Shown here: positions 1 through 5,814 of the stretch, piece by piece | Layout: each line of letters opens with the position of its first letter | Position numbering within the stretch: the first letter of the stretch is position 1 | From: Rickettsiales bacterium | GTDB taxonomy: Bacteria; Pseudomonadota; Alphaproteobacteria; Rs-D84; CACZYB01 | Assembly: GCA_031288035.1 (NCBI GenBank) | Contig: JAITSG010000028.1 | Span: 1 to 10,043, forward strand | Direction: 5' to 3' | Length of the DNA: 10,043 nt | The notes under the pieces: model-generated | The model's input: only the letters and a program-made list of their open reading frames with translations | The model's database searches: none | What the model was told of the DNA's origin: nothing | Position numbers and translations under genes: made by a program

Positions 1-163
1 TTCTTGAGGACAGCCTCCGTGTCCGCGACTTCTTTTTTGATGTCTGCGAGGGCTTTTTCAACTCTTTCGAGCTCTAATTTTTCCTGGGCTGCCTGCCGCT
101 CTAATGCAAGCTGCTGATCCCTCCTCCCTCTCCCCTTGGGGAAAGAGGGAGGAGGGCCGCCAT
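1..163 (-). pseudogene. 5' end of a coiled-coil protein gene, reading frame broken by a palindrome; runs off the left edge
   Basis: From about 119 down to 1 the minus strand is open and encodes a heptad-like stretch rich in Glu, Lys, Gln and Leu (starting DQQLALERQAAQEKLELERV), typical of a coiled coil. This frame has no ATG, GTG or TTG in it. A good start does exist in another frame: ATG at 163-161, six bases after a GGAG (173-170) and 11 bases after the stop of the M16 gene. As it stands that start gives only 20 codons, ending at TAG (103-101). The two frames are separated by the palindrome at 119-156, and deleting those 38 bases joins ATG-GCG directly to GAT-CAG-CAG in frame. I infer a third operon gene disrupted by an insertion. 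A sequencing error or an unseen start is possible. The family cannot be named from about 40 residues. Confidence 0.5.
119..156. repeat. 38-bp GC-rich palindrome, candidate dispersed palindromic repeat
   Basis: The arms are CCCTCCTCCCTCTCCCC (119-135) and its complement (138-156), the latter carrying two extra A residues as a bulge, with TT at the centre. The RNA would form a stem of about 16-17 pairs on either strand. No T-run follows on either strand, so it does not look like an intrinsic terminator. Its purine/pyrimidine strand bias and near-perfect symmetry differ from the flanking coding DNA. Small dispersed palindromes of this kind are known in many bacteria, for example REP sequences and the Rickettsia palindromic elements that insert into genes. 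Whether this one is repeated elsewhere in the genome cannot be seen here. Confidence 0.65.
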
Positions 164-174
164 ATCCATCTCCG

Positions 175-1398
175 TCAGAACCTGCCCAACACCGCGAGGG
201 TTTCCGGGCTCGAGAACATGCGGCGGGCGGCCGCGAGCACGTCGCCGGCACCCAGGCCGCCCATCATGGCAAGCGACTCCTCCGTCGGTACCAGGCGGCC
301 GTAGTTGAAATAGCTAGACCCGAGCGCGCGGGCCCGGGCGGCCATGTTCTCCATGCCCATCAGCAAAGACGCGCGGTACTGTTCCTTCGCGCGGGCGAGC
401 TCCGCCTGCGACACAGGCCCGTCCTGAATCCTGGCTATCTCGGCCTTCGCGAGGCGGAGGGTCTCGCCCAGCTTGGCCTTTTCGGTGGAGGCGGATATGT
501 ACGCGACGCCCGTATCGGCGTAATTCTCCATGCCCGCGGAAATGGAATAGACCAGGTTCTTGTTCTCCCTTATCTCCTGAAACAGCCTCGAGGACATGCC
601 GCCCCCGAGTATGCTCGCCAGCAGGACCTCGGCGAAGACGTCGCGCCGCGCAGGGATCGGCGAGGCCCGATAGCCCAGGACGAAATACGCCTGGTCGAGA
701 TCCTTATGCTCCACGTTCTCCCCTCCCGTATATGCCGAACCGCGGAGGGAGGGGGCAGACGCCATTTTAACGTCCGAAAAATGCTTCGCGGCCAAATCGA
801 AAACGCGCCCCGGCTCCACGTTCCCCGACACGACCAGGGCCATGCGGCCGGCCGTATAGTTCCTCGCCACATAGCCGACCAGGTCTTCCCGCGTTATGGA
901 GCGGATAGATTCCGGCGCGCCGATTATCGGGCGGCCGAGGGGCTGGCCCTTGAACGCCGCGGCGGAAAAATTGTCGAACACAAGGTCGTCCGGGTCGTCC
1001 AGGCCCATATAGTATTCCTGGAGTATCACCTCGCGCTCCTTGTCGATCTCGGCCTGGTCGTAAATGGAGTTTCGGATTATGTCGGCAAGAAGCGAGATGC
1101 CGGTCTCGGCATGCTCCCTGAGAGTCTTGGCATAATAGAACGTGCGGTTCTTGCCCGTGAAGGCGTTGAGCTCGCCCCCGATGCTTTCTATGGCCTCGGC
1201 TATGTCGCGGTACGAACGCGACGAAGTGCCCTTGAACGCCATGTGCTCCAGAAAATGCGAAATGCCGCCCCGGCCCTCGGGCTCGTCTGTCGAACCCACG
1301 TCGACCATCAGGCCGCAAAATGCGGAATCGACCGACAAAACCGGATCGACTATGACGGCCAGCCCGTTTTGCAACCTCTCAAGGATAGCCCCGTCCAA
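175..1398 (-). CDS. M16 family zinc metallopeptidase (mitochondrial processing peptidase-like)
   Basis: A 407-residue peptidase of the pitrilysin/MPP family. The inverted zinc motif HxxEH is intact as H48-F-L-E51-H52, followed by the usual MAFKGT, and the third ligand fits E128 in EREVILQE (121-128), 76 residues after H52 as in beta-MPP. The N-terminal LQNGLAVI and VGSTDE (35-39) also match. The length matches a single two-domain M16 subunit and the C-terminus appears complete. Members cleave peptides or presequence-like substrates; the substrate here is unknown and no signal peptide is seen. The start must lie upstream of LQNGL, and the only candidate is TTG at 1398, directly after the gapR TAA and in the same frame. 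No strong Shine-Dalgarno is present, so translation is probably coupled to gapR. The long open frame on the opposite strand is a shadow. Confidence 0.93.
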   Translation of the reverse strand: MDGAILERLQNGLAVIVDPVLSVDSAFCGLMVDVGSTDEPEGRGGISHFLEHMAFKGTSSRSYRDIAEAIESIGGELNAFTGKNRTFYYAKTLREHAETGISLLADIIRNSIYDQAEIDKEREVILQEYYMGLDDPDDLVFDNFSAAAFKGQPLGRPIIGAPESIRSITREDLVGYVARNYTAGRMALVVSGNVEPGRVFDLAAKHFSDVKMASAPSLRGSAYTGGENVEHKDLDQAYFVLGYRASPIPARRDVFAEVLLASILGGGMSSRLFQEIRENKNLVYSISAGMENYADTGVAYISASTEKAKLGETLRLAKAEIARIQDGPVSQAELARAKEQYRASLLMGMENMAARARALGSSYFNYGRLVPTEESLAMMGGLGAGDVLAAARRMFSSPETLAVLGRF

Positions 1399-1641
1399 TT
1401 ATATGTCCAGAGCCGTCCTGTAGGTTTCGGTCATAAGATCCAGCTCGCTACGGTCGGCCTCGTCCATCTTTTTCAGCCGCAGTATTGAGCGCATGATCTT
1501 CGGATCGTAGCCGGCCTCCTTGGCCTCGGCATAAATCTCGCTTATGTCGCGGCGGATGTTGGACATCTCCTCGTCCAGCCTCTCGATCCTCTCTATGAAG
1601 CTGGTCAGCTGCGCCGCATCCACGCCTTCGGTCTTTGCCAT
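1399..1641 (-). CDS. gapR: GapR (DUF2312) nucleoid-associated DNA-binding protein
   Basis: An 80-residue protein with the full GapR pattern: a long N-terminal helix (QLTSFIERIERLDEEM), then YAEAKEAGYDPKIMRSILRL and a short acidic C-terminal helix. In Caulobacter GapR forms a clamp around overtwisted DNA ahead of moving polymerases and supports replication and gyrase/topoisomerase IV activity. I chose the ATG at 1641, not the ATG at 1662, because GAGGTGA lies at suitable spacing upstream and MAKTEG is a natural GapR start. It is the first gene of a minus-strand operon with the M16 peptidase and has its own good promoter at 1674-1702. Divergence from pyk resembles the gapR-pyk neighbourhood I recall from other Alphaproteobacteria. 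Confidence 0.93.
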   Translation of the reverse strand: MAKTEGVDAAQLTSFIERIERLDEEMSNIRRDISEIYAEAKEAGYDPKIMRSILRLKKMDEADRSELDLMTETYRTALDI

Positions 1642-1673
1642 ATTGTCACCTCTTCGCTGCATTTAACCCGCAT

Positions 1674-1702
1674 ACTATATACCGGCGCCTTTTTTTTATC
1701 AA
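1674..1702 (-). promoter_or_regulatory. Sigma70-type promoter of gapR
   Basis: On the minus strand, TTGATA (1702-1697) is followed after exactly 17 bp by TATAGT (1679-1674). Transcription would start near 1667, leaving a leader of about 25 nt that holds the gapR Shine-Dalgarno. The spacer contains an A7 run and GGCGCC. Confidence 0.72.
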
Positions 1703-1709
1703 GTTTTTA

Positions 1710-1738
1710 TTGCATTACGCCCCGCAAACGGTCATAAT
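1710..1738 (+). promoter_or_regulatory. Sigma70-type promoter of pyk-mutL
   Basis: TTGCAT (1710-1715), a 17-bp spacer and CATAAT (1733-1738). The predicted start near 1745 gives a leader of about 32 nt with an AAGGAAG ribosome-binding site (1765-1771). Its -35 lies only 7 bp from the -35 of the divergent gapR promoter. Confidence 0.7.
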
Positions 1739-1776
1739 ACAGCTTTCTTACGGAAGCAACCAAAAAGGAAGACCAA

Positions 1777-3162
1777 ATGGACAACCATAATTTACGCAAG
1801 ACCAAGATAGTAGCCACGATAGGTCCGTCAACACAGCAGTACGAAGACATGAAACAGGCGATAGCCGCTGGAGTAAACGTCGTGCGGTGCAACTTCTCGC
1901 ACGGATCGTACGAGGAGCACAAGATGCGCTTCGACAACGCCCGGCGCATAGGAAAGGAAACCGGGAAGTTCATCCCGGTCTTTGCCGACCTGCAGGGACC
2001 GAAGTTCCGCGTCGGATCGTTCGAGGGCGGGCAGCAGACGCTAGTAGACGGCCAGGACTTCACCGTGGACGACGACCCGAAACCGGGCAGCTCCACGCGC
2101 GTCCAGCTTCCCAACATAGCCGTCCTGAAGGCCCTGGACATAGGGCACTTCATACTTATCGACGACGGCAAGATAAAGCTCCAGGTCACGAAGAAGGGCG
2201 ACGGCTTCGTCAAGACGAAGGTGGCTGTGGGCGGCGTCATAAAGGACAAGAAGGGATTCAACCTGCCCAACACCGTGGTAGACCTCCCGATACTGACCGA
2301 AAAAGACAGGGCAGACCTGGAATTCGCGCTTTCCACCGGGTTCGACATGATCGCGGTCAGCTTCGTGCAGACTCCGGAGGACCTGAAGAAAGCCCGCGAA
2401 GTGGTGGCCGGGCGCGCGCCTATCGTGTGCAAGGTCGAAAAGCCCACGGCGGCCACAGACTACCTGCCCGAGATAGTAGACCTGTCCGACGCCCTGATGG
2501 TCGCGCGGGGCGATATGGGCGTGGAAATCGGATTCGAAAAGGTGCCCCTGGTGCAGAAGCGCATGATAGAGCTGTGCCGCGACAAAAGAAAACCGGTCAT
2601 AGTCGCGACCCACATGCTGGAATCCATGATGACCGGCGCCTTCCCCACGCGCGCCGAGGTCACGGACGTAAGCCACGCTGTCGAGCAGTGCACGGACTGC
2701 ACCATGCTGTCCGGAGAAACGACCGTGGGCGACTATCCGAACGAGGCCGTCGCCGCGATGGCCATGATCCAAAGCACTACGGAAAACCGCCCGGACTATA
2801 AGGAATACATAAGGCAGTTCGAATCGAACATGGCGCCGGCCGACGGCGACGATTTGGCCGAGGCCGCGGTCGCGCTCTCCCACAAAGCGGCGGCCGTGGT
2901 CGTGTTCTGCAAGAGCGGAAAGACCGCCACGAACATATCCAAGCACCGCCCGGACGCGCCGATAGTCTCGGTGTGCACCGACCACCGCACAGCCGGCCTG
3001 ACCGGCCTTTTGTACGGCGTGATTCCCGTCATGGCGGACGAGCTAAAGGGCAACGACGAGGACTCGCTCGCCAGATCCGCGGTCGAATACGCGAAGGTCG
3101 CGGGCAAGGACGACTATGTGGTGGTGGTCTGGGACTGGGCCGTCAAAACTATAAAGGTGTAG
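1777..3162 (+). CDS. pyk: Pyruvate kinase
   Basis: A 461-residue cytoplasmic enzyme that converts phosphoenolpyruvate and ADP to pyruvate and ATP. Visible motifs in order: KIVATIGPST (10-19), R37 and NFSHG (39-43), DLQGPKFRVG (71-80), the signature around CKVE (218-221) with catalytic K219 and metal ligand E221, ARGDMGVE (243-250) with metal ligand D246, HMLESM (279-284), PTRAEVTD (290-297) and MLSGETT (310-316). L72, Q73, K76 and V79 occupy the positions (rabbit 113, 114, 117, 120) whose Leu/Gln/Lys pattern marks potassium-independent pyruvate kinases. Less usual residues are H279 where Gln is common and CTDC (305-308) before MLSGET where GTDAV is typical. Length is normal. ATG at 1777 has AAGGAAG at good spacing. 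It is transcribed with mutL 45 bp downstream. Confidence 0.97.
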   Translation: MDNHNLRKTKIVATIGPSTQQYEDMKQAIAAGVNVVRCNFSHGSYEEHKMRFDNARRIGKETGKFIPVFADLQGPKFRVGSFEGGQQTLVDGQDFTVDDDPKPGSSTRVQLPNIAVLKALDIGHFILIDDGKIKLQVTKKGDGFVKTKVAVGGVIKDKKGFNLPNTVVDLPILTEKDRADLEFALSTGFDMIAVSFVQTPEDLKKAREVVAGRAPIVCKVEKPTAATDYLPEIVDLSDALMVARGDMGVEIGFEKVPLVQKRMIELCRDKRKPVIVATHMLESMMTGAFPTRAEVTDVSHAVEQCTDCTMLSGETTVGDYPNEAVAAMAMIQSTTENRPDYKEYIRQFESNMAPADGDDLAEAAVALSHKAAAVVVFCKSGKTATNISKHRPDAPIVSVCTDHRTAGLTGLLYGVIPVMADELKGNDEDSLARSAVEYAKVAGKDDYVVVVWDWAVKTIKV

Positions 3163-3176
3163 AACGTGACATAAGC

Positions 3177-3189
3177 CGGACAAAGTCCG
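3177..3189 (+). other. Small hairpin between pyk and mutL
   Basis: CGGAC-AAA-GTCCG can form a 5-bp stem in the 45-base gap between the pyk stop and the mutL ribosome-binding site. No T-run follows, so it is not a convincing terminator. It might protect mRNA ends or have no role. Confidence 0.25.
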
Positions 3190-3207
3190 CAAATAAGGAC
3201 AAGACAC

Positions 3208-4887
3208 ATGCCGATCCGCGTGCTTCCGCAGAACTTGGTCAACCAGATAGCTGCCGGCGAAGTCGTGGAAAGGCCGGCCAGCGCAGTCAAGGAGATAATC
3301 GAAAATTCGATAGACGCCGGCGCGACGAAGATCGAAATCCTGGCGCGCGACGGCGGCAAGTCGCGCATAACCGTCACCGACAACGGGCGCGGCATGGGAC
3401 GGCGCGACCTGGAGCTCTCCGTGGTCCGGTACGCCACGAGCAAGCTTTTGTCCGACGACCTCTCGTCCATAAGCTTCCTCGGCTTCCGCGGCGAGGCCCT
3501 GCCGTCAATCGCTTCGGTTTCAAGGATGTCCATAATCTCCAACGACGGCAGCGAATGCTGGGAGATGAAAACAGAGGGCGGAAACGCGCTCGGCGCAAGG
3601 CCCGCCTCGCTTCCGCGCGGAACGAAGGTGGAGGTCGCCGACCTGTTCTTCAACATCCCGGCCAGGCAGGCCTTCCTCGGATCGGACCGCTCCGAAATGT
3701 CGGCGATAATAGACGCGGTGGAGCGCATAGCCCTGTGCTATCCGGACATAGAATTCAGGCTGAACGACTCCACGCACTTCCCGGCCGGCACGCGCGAGGA
3801 GCGGACAGCGCAGGTTCTCGGGCGCAAATTCATGGAATCCGCCATAGCCGTAAACGCCGACGTGCACGGAATGAAAATCCAGGGATTCGTCTCGCGCCCG
3901 ACCGAAAACAAGGGCACAAGCATGTCGCAGTATTTCTATGTCAACGGACGCGCGCTTAAGGACAGGCTGCTGTCCGGCGCGCTCCGCGGAGCGTACTCCG
4001 ACGTCATAGAAAAGGGGCGGCATCCGGTTAGCGCGCTGTGGATAACCGTGCCGCCGGGCGACATAGACGTAAACGCGCACCCGCAGAAGGCCGAGATAAG
4101 ATTCAAAGAACCCGCGTACGCCCGCGGCGCGATAATATCGGCGGTACGGCCGGCCATCGCGAACGCCAGGGTCGCGCCAGTCGCGGCCGAGCTTCCGCGG
4201 ATATCGACGGAAAGCGCGCGCCCGGCGCAGGAGGCCCCGCGCCCCCTTGCCGTGCATGAAACCGATTTCGGATTCGAACGGTCGATAAATCCCGCGACAG
4301 TCGACACCGCTCCGGCCGGAGAAGAGGCGGCCCTATATCCGCTCGGGCTGGCTAGGGGGCTCGTCGCGAACAAGTACATAATCGCAGAGTGCGCGGACGG
4401 CATGGTGATGGCGGATTTCCACGCGTGCCACGAACGCATAATCTATGAAAAGATAAAGTCCGGGAACATGGCGCGGCAGATGCTCCTGCTTCCCGAATCG
4501 GTCGAGATCGGCGAGAGGGCGCTCCTGAACCTGGCCGACAAGTTTTCCGAGCTGGCCGAGATGGGGCTGGTCATGGAGGAGTCCGGCAAGGGTTCGGTCA
4601 CGGTGCTCGAAGTGCCGGCCGATCTCGACGCGCATTCGGCAGAGAGCCTGGTCCTTGACATAGCTGAGGACGTGGACTCGCCGGAACTCGAGGAGCGAAT
4701 CGCAAGGGTCGCGAAGACCATATCGTGCCACAACTCCTTGCGCGCCGGCGCAAGCCTGACCATAGACCAGATGAACGCGCTGCTGCGCCAGGTCGAAAGC
4801 TCGCCGAACGCCGGGCAGTGCAACCACGGCCGCCGGAGCTTCGTCAAATGGTCCATGAAAGACCTGGACAAGCTGTTCGACCGCTAG
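3208..4887 (+). CDS. mutL: DNA mismatch repair protein MutL
   Basis: A 559-residue mismatch-repair ATPase that links MutS recognition to strand incision. The N-terminal GHKL ATPase shows E29 and N33 in EIIENSIDAG, DNGRGM (58-63), FRGEALPSI (93-101), DLFFNIPAR (145-153) and DVNAHPQKAEIRF (287-299). A short Ala/Pro-rich linker (about 320-375) leads to the C-terminal dimerisation domain. That domain carries the metal-dependent endonuclease motif in altered form, DFHACHERIIYE (403-414) where DQHA is usual, plus CHNSLRAG (507-514) and QCNHGRR (537-543) where CPHGRP or CNHGRP is usual. An endonuclease-type MutL fits lineages lacking MutH. ATG at 3208 is preceded by AAGGAC at slightly long spacing. 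Its stop overlaps the convergent rnd stop. Confidence 0.96.
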   Translation: MPIRVLPQNLVNQIAAGEVVERPASAVKEIIENSIDAGATKIEILARDGGKSRITVTDNGRGMGRRDLELSVVRYATSKLLSDDLSSISFLGFRGEALPSIASVSRMSIISNDGSECWEMKTEGGNALGARPASLPRGTKVEVADLFFNIPARQAFLGSDRSEMSAIIDAVERIALCYPDIEFRLNDSTHFPAGTREERTAQVLGRKFMESAIAVNADVHGMKIQGFVSRPTENKGTSMSQYFYVNGRALKDRLLSGALRGAYSDVIEKGRHPVSALWITVPPGDIDVNAHPQKAEIRFKEPAYARGAIISAVRPAIANARVAPVAAELPRISTESARPAQEAPRPLAVHETDFGFERSINPATVDTAPAGEEAALYPLGLARGLVANKYIIAECADGMVMADFHACHERIIYEKIKSGNMARQMLLLPESVEIGERALLNLADKFSELAEMGLVMEESGKGSVTVLEVPADLDAHSAESLVLDIAEDVDSPELEERIARVAKTISCHNSLRAGASLTIDQMNALLRQVESSPNAGQCNHGRRSFVKWSMKDLDKLFDR

Positions 4888-5492
4888 TGCGCGAAGATGT
4901 CCTCGTCCTGCCATCCGGCAAGGTCCAGCTCGACGCGCGCCGGAAGAAAGGCGAAGCATTTGTCCGCGAGCTCGCGCCTGCGCTCCCGCGCGAGCTTGTC
5001 CGAAAGAATCTTCTTGAGCCCGTGCAGGTATACGACGTCGCCGGCCGCGTACTCTATCTGCCTTTTCGAAAGCTTTTCATCGGCCCAGTCGCTCTGCTGC
5101 TCGTCCTTGCTCAGATCTATGCCGAAATATTCCGACACCAGCGCCTTTAAGGAATGCCTGTCCGTGGACGTGCGAACGAGACGCGACGCAATCTTTGTAC
5201 AGAAAACGCTTTTAGGAAATACGCCGAGGCACTTCTTGATCATGGCCATGTCCATGCGCGCGAAATGGAATATCGCGTCCGCTCCCTTTATCACGCGCTT
5301 CAGATTCGGACAATCGTACGGCGGATTTACCCTGACCACATAGACCTTGCCGTCGCCGCGCGCCATCTGGACAAGGCACAGCCGGTCGCGCAAAAGGCTG
5401 AGCCCCGTGAACTCCGCATCGAAGGCCAGCTCGCCGCCCGCCCGAATCGACGGCGGAAGGTCGCCCTGCAAGTATATGATTTCCTGTTTCAT
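4884..5492 (-). CDS. rnd: Ribonuclease D (short, single-domain DEDDy 3'-5' exonuclease)
   Basis: A 202-residue 3'-5' exoribonuclease expected to trim tRNA and other stable RNA 3' ends. The four acidic residues and the tyrosine of the DEDDy fold are visible: FDAEFTGL (24-31) with D25 and E27, HFARMD (76-81) with D81, and YAAGD (148-152) with Y148 and D152. It lacks the HRDC domains of E. coli RNase D, as is usual for the short alphaproteobacterial form. I chose ATG at 5492 over the GTG two codons upstream because AAGGGG then has workable spacing; with GTG it would be adjacent to the start. It is monocistronic with its own promoter and converges on mutL, sharing CTAG at 4884-4887. Confidence 0.92.
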   Translation of the reverse strand: MKQEIIYLQGDLPPSIRAGGELAFDAEFTGLSLLRDRLCLVQMARGDGKVYVVRVNPPYDCPNLKRVIKGADAIFHFARMDMAMIKKCLGVFPKSVFCTKIASRLVRTSTDRHSLKALVSEYFGIDLSKDEQQSDWADEKLSKRQIEYAAGDVVYLHGLKKILSDKLARERRRELADKCFAFLPARVELDLAGWQDEDIFAH

Positions 5493-5512
5493 TTCCACCC
5501 CTTGCGGATTCT

Positions 5513-5541
5513 ATTATACCACCTGGCGCCCGGCGCCGCAA
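5513..5541 (-). promoter_or_regulatory. Sigma70-type promoter of rnd
   Basis: Minus strand TTGCGG (5541-5536), 17-bp spacer, consensus TATAAT (5518-5513). Predicted start near 5506 gives a leader of about 14 nt. The dyad GGCGCC-C-GGCGCC (5525-5537) lies across the spacer and -35 and might be an operator, though GGCGCC is common in this GC-rich DNA. Confidence 0.65.
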
Positions 5542-5602
5542 GCGGAGTTTCGAATCTTTGTCAAATGAAAAATAGCCCCGGGAAAAAAAATTGATAAAAT
5601 GC

Positions 5603-5630
5603 TTGTGCGAAAAAAAAACAGGTGTAAAGT
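5603..5630 (+). promoter_or_regulatory. Possible promoter of dnaA
   Basis: TTGTGC (5603-5608), 16-bp A-rich spacer, TAAAGT (5625-5630). Both hexamers match consensus only partly, but this is the best candidate in the 322-bp rnd-dnaA gap and the preceding DNA is A-rich. It implies a dnaA leader of about 180 nt. Confidence 0.35.
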
Positions 5631-5814
5631 CGAATGCGTATCGAGAGGAAGGAGAACCCTCAATACAGGCCGGAGTAAAATCCGGTGGCGCCGGCGAAAT
5701 CCGGCGACAGAGAAAAGGAGACAAGTTCGGGCCGAGCGGTTTCGCCCGGCCCGAACCCCGGAGCAAACCGGATCCTTCCCATATAGCTCGAACATGTGAA
5801 CGGTAGGAGGAGTA
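5631..5814 (+). promoter_or_regulatory. Structured 5' leader of dnaA
   Basis: The gap upstream of dnaA has no credible ORF but a dense set of hairpins. Three small ones share the plan CCGG, an A-rich loop, CCGG: 5670-5685 (inner AGTAAAAT), 5691-5704 (inner CGAAAT) and 5758-5771 (inner AGCAAA). A larger hairpin lies at 5726-5755. The leader ends in a strong AGGAGG (5805-5810) four bases before GTG. No DnaA box close to TTATCCACA is seen, so this is not an obvious origin. It does not match a riboswitch class I can recognise. A long regulatory dnaA leader is known from Caulobacter; a similar role here is inference. Confidence 0.45.
5726..5755 (+). other. Strong hairpin in the dnaA leader
   Basis: TTCGGGCC (5726-5733) pairs with GGCCCGAA (5748-5755) and pairing continues inward to a GTTT loop with one A/C mismatch, giving about 12 pairs in a 13-position stem. 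No T-run follows, so it is unlikely to terminate transcription. Confidence 0.6.

Noticed and set aside
136..1488. A 450-codon open frame on the plus strand opposite the M16 gene
   Set aside because: The opposite strand encodes a clear M16 peptidase with an intact zinc site. The plus-strand product has His/Arg/Gly-rich composition typical of antisense reading of GC-rich DNA and no recognisable motif.
2041..2985. A 314-codon minus-strand frame opposite pyk
   Set aside because: It is a shadow of pyk; the product shows no domain and pyk is complete on the other strand.
5634..5678. A 14-codon upstream ORF before dnaA
   Set aside because: It lacks a good ribosome-binding site, and the most likely transcription start lies at or after its ATG.
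1684..5692. GGCGCC in the gapR and rnd promoter spacers and the dnaA leader as a shared operator
   Set aside because: The same hexamer also occurs inside coding regions here, as expected in GC-rich DNA, so there is no specific enrichment I can show.
5667..5722. Partial resemblance of the CCGG/AAATCCGG/CGACAG stretch to FMN or cobalamin riboswitch cores
   Set aside because: The conserved core blocks of those families are missing, and dnaA is not a usual target of either.
5493..5814. Replication origin next to dnaA
   Set aside because: I found no close match to TTATCCACA on either strand and no CtrA-like TTAA-N7-TTAA. In Alphaproteobacteria the origin is often not beside dnaA.
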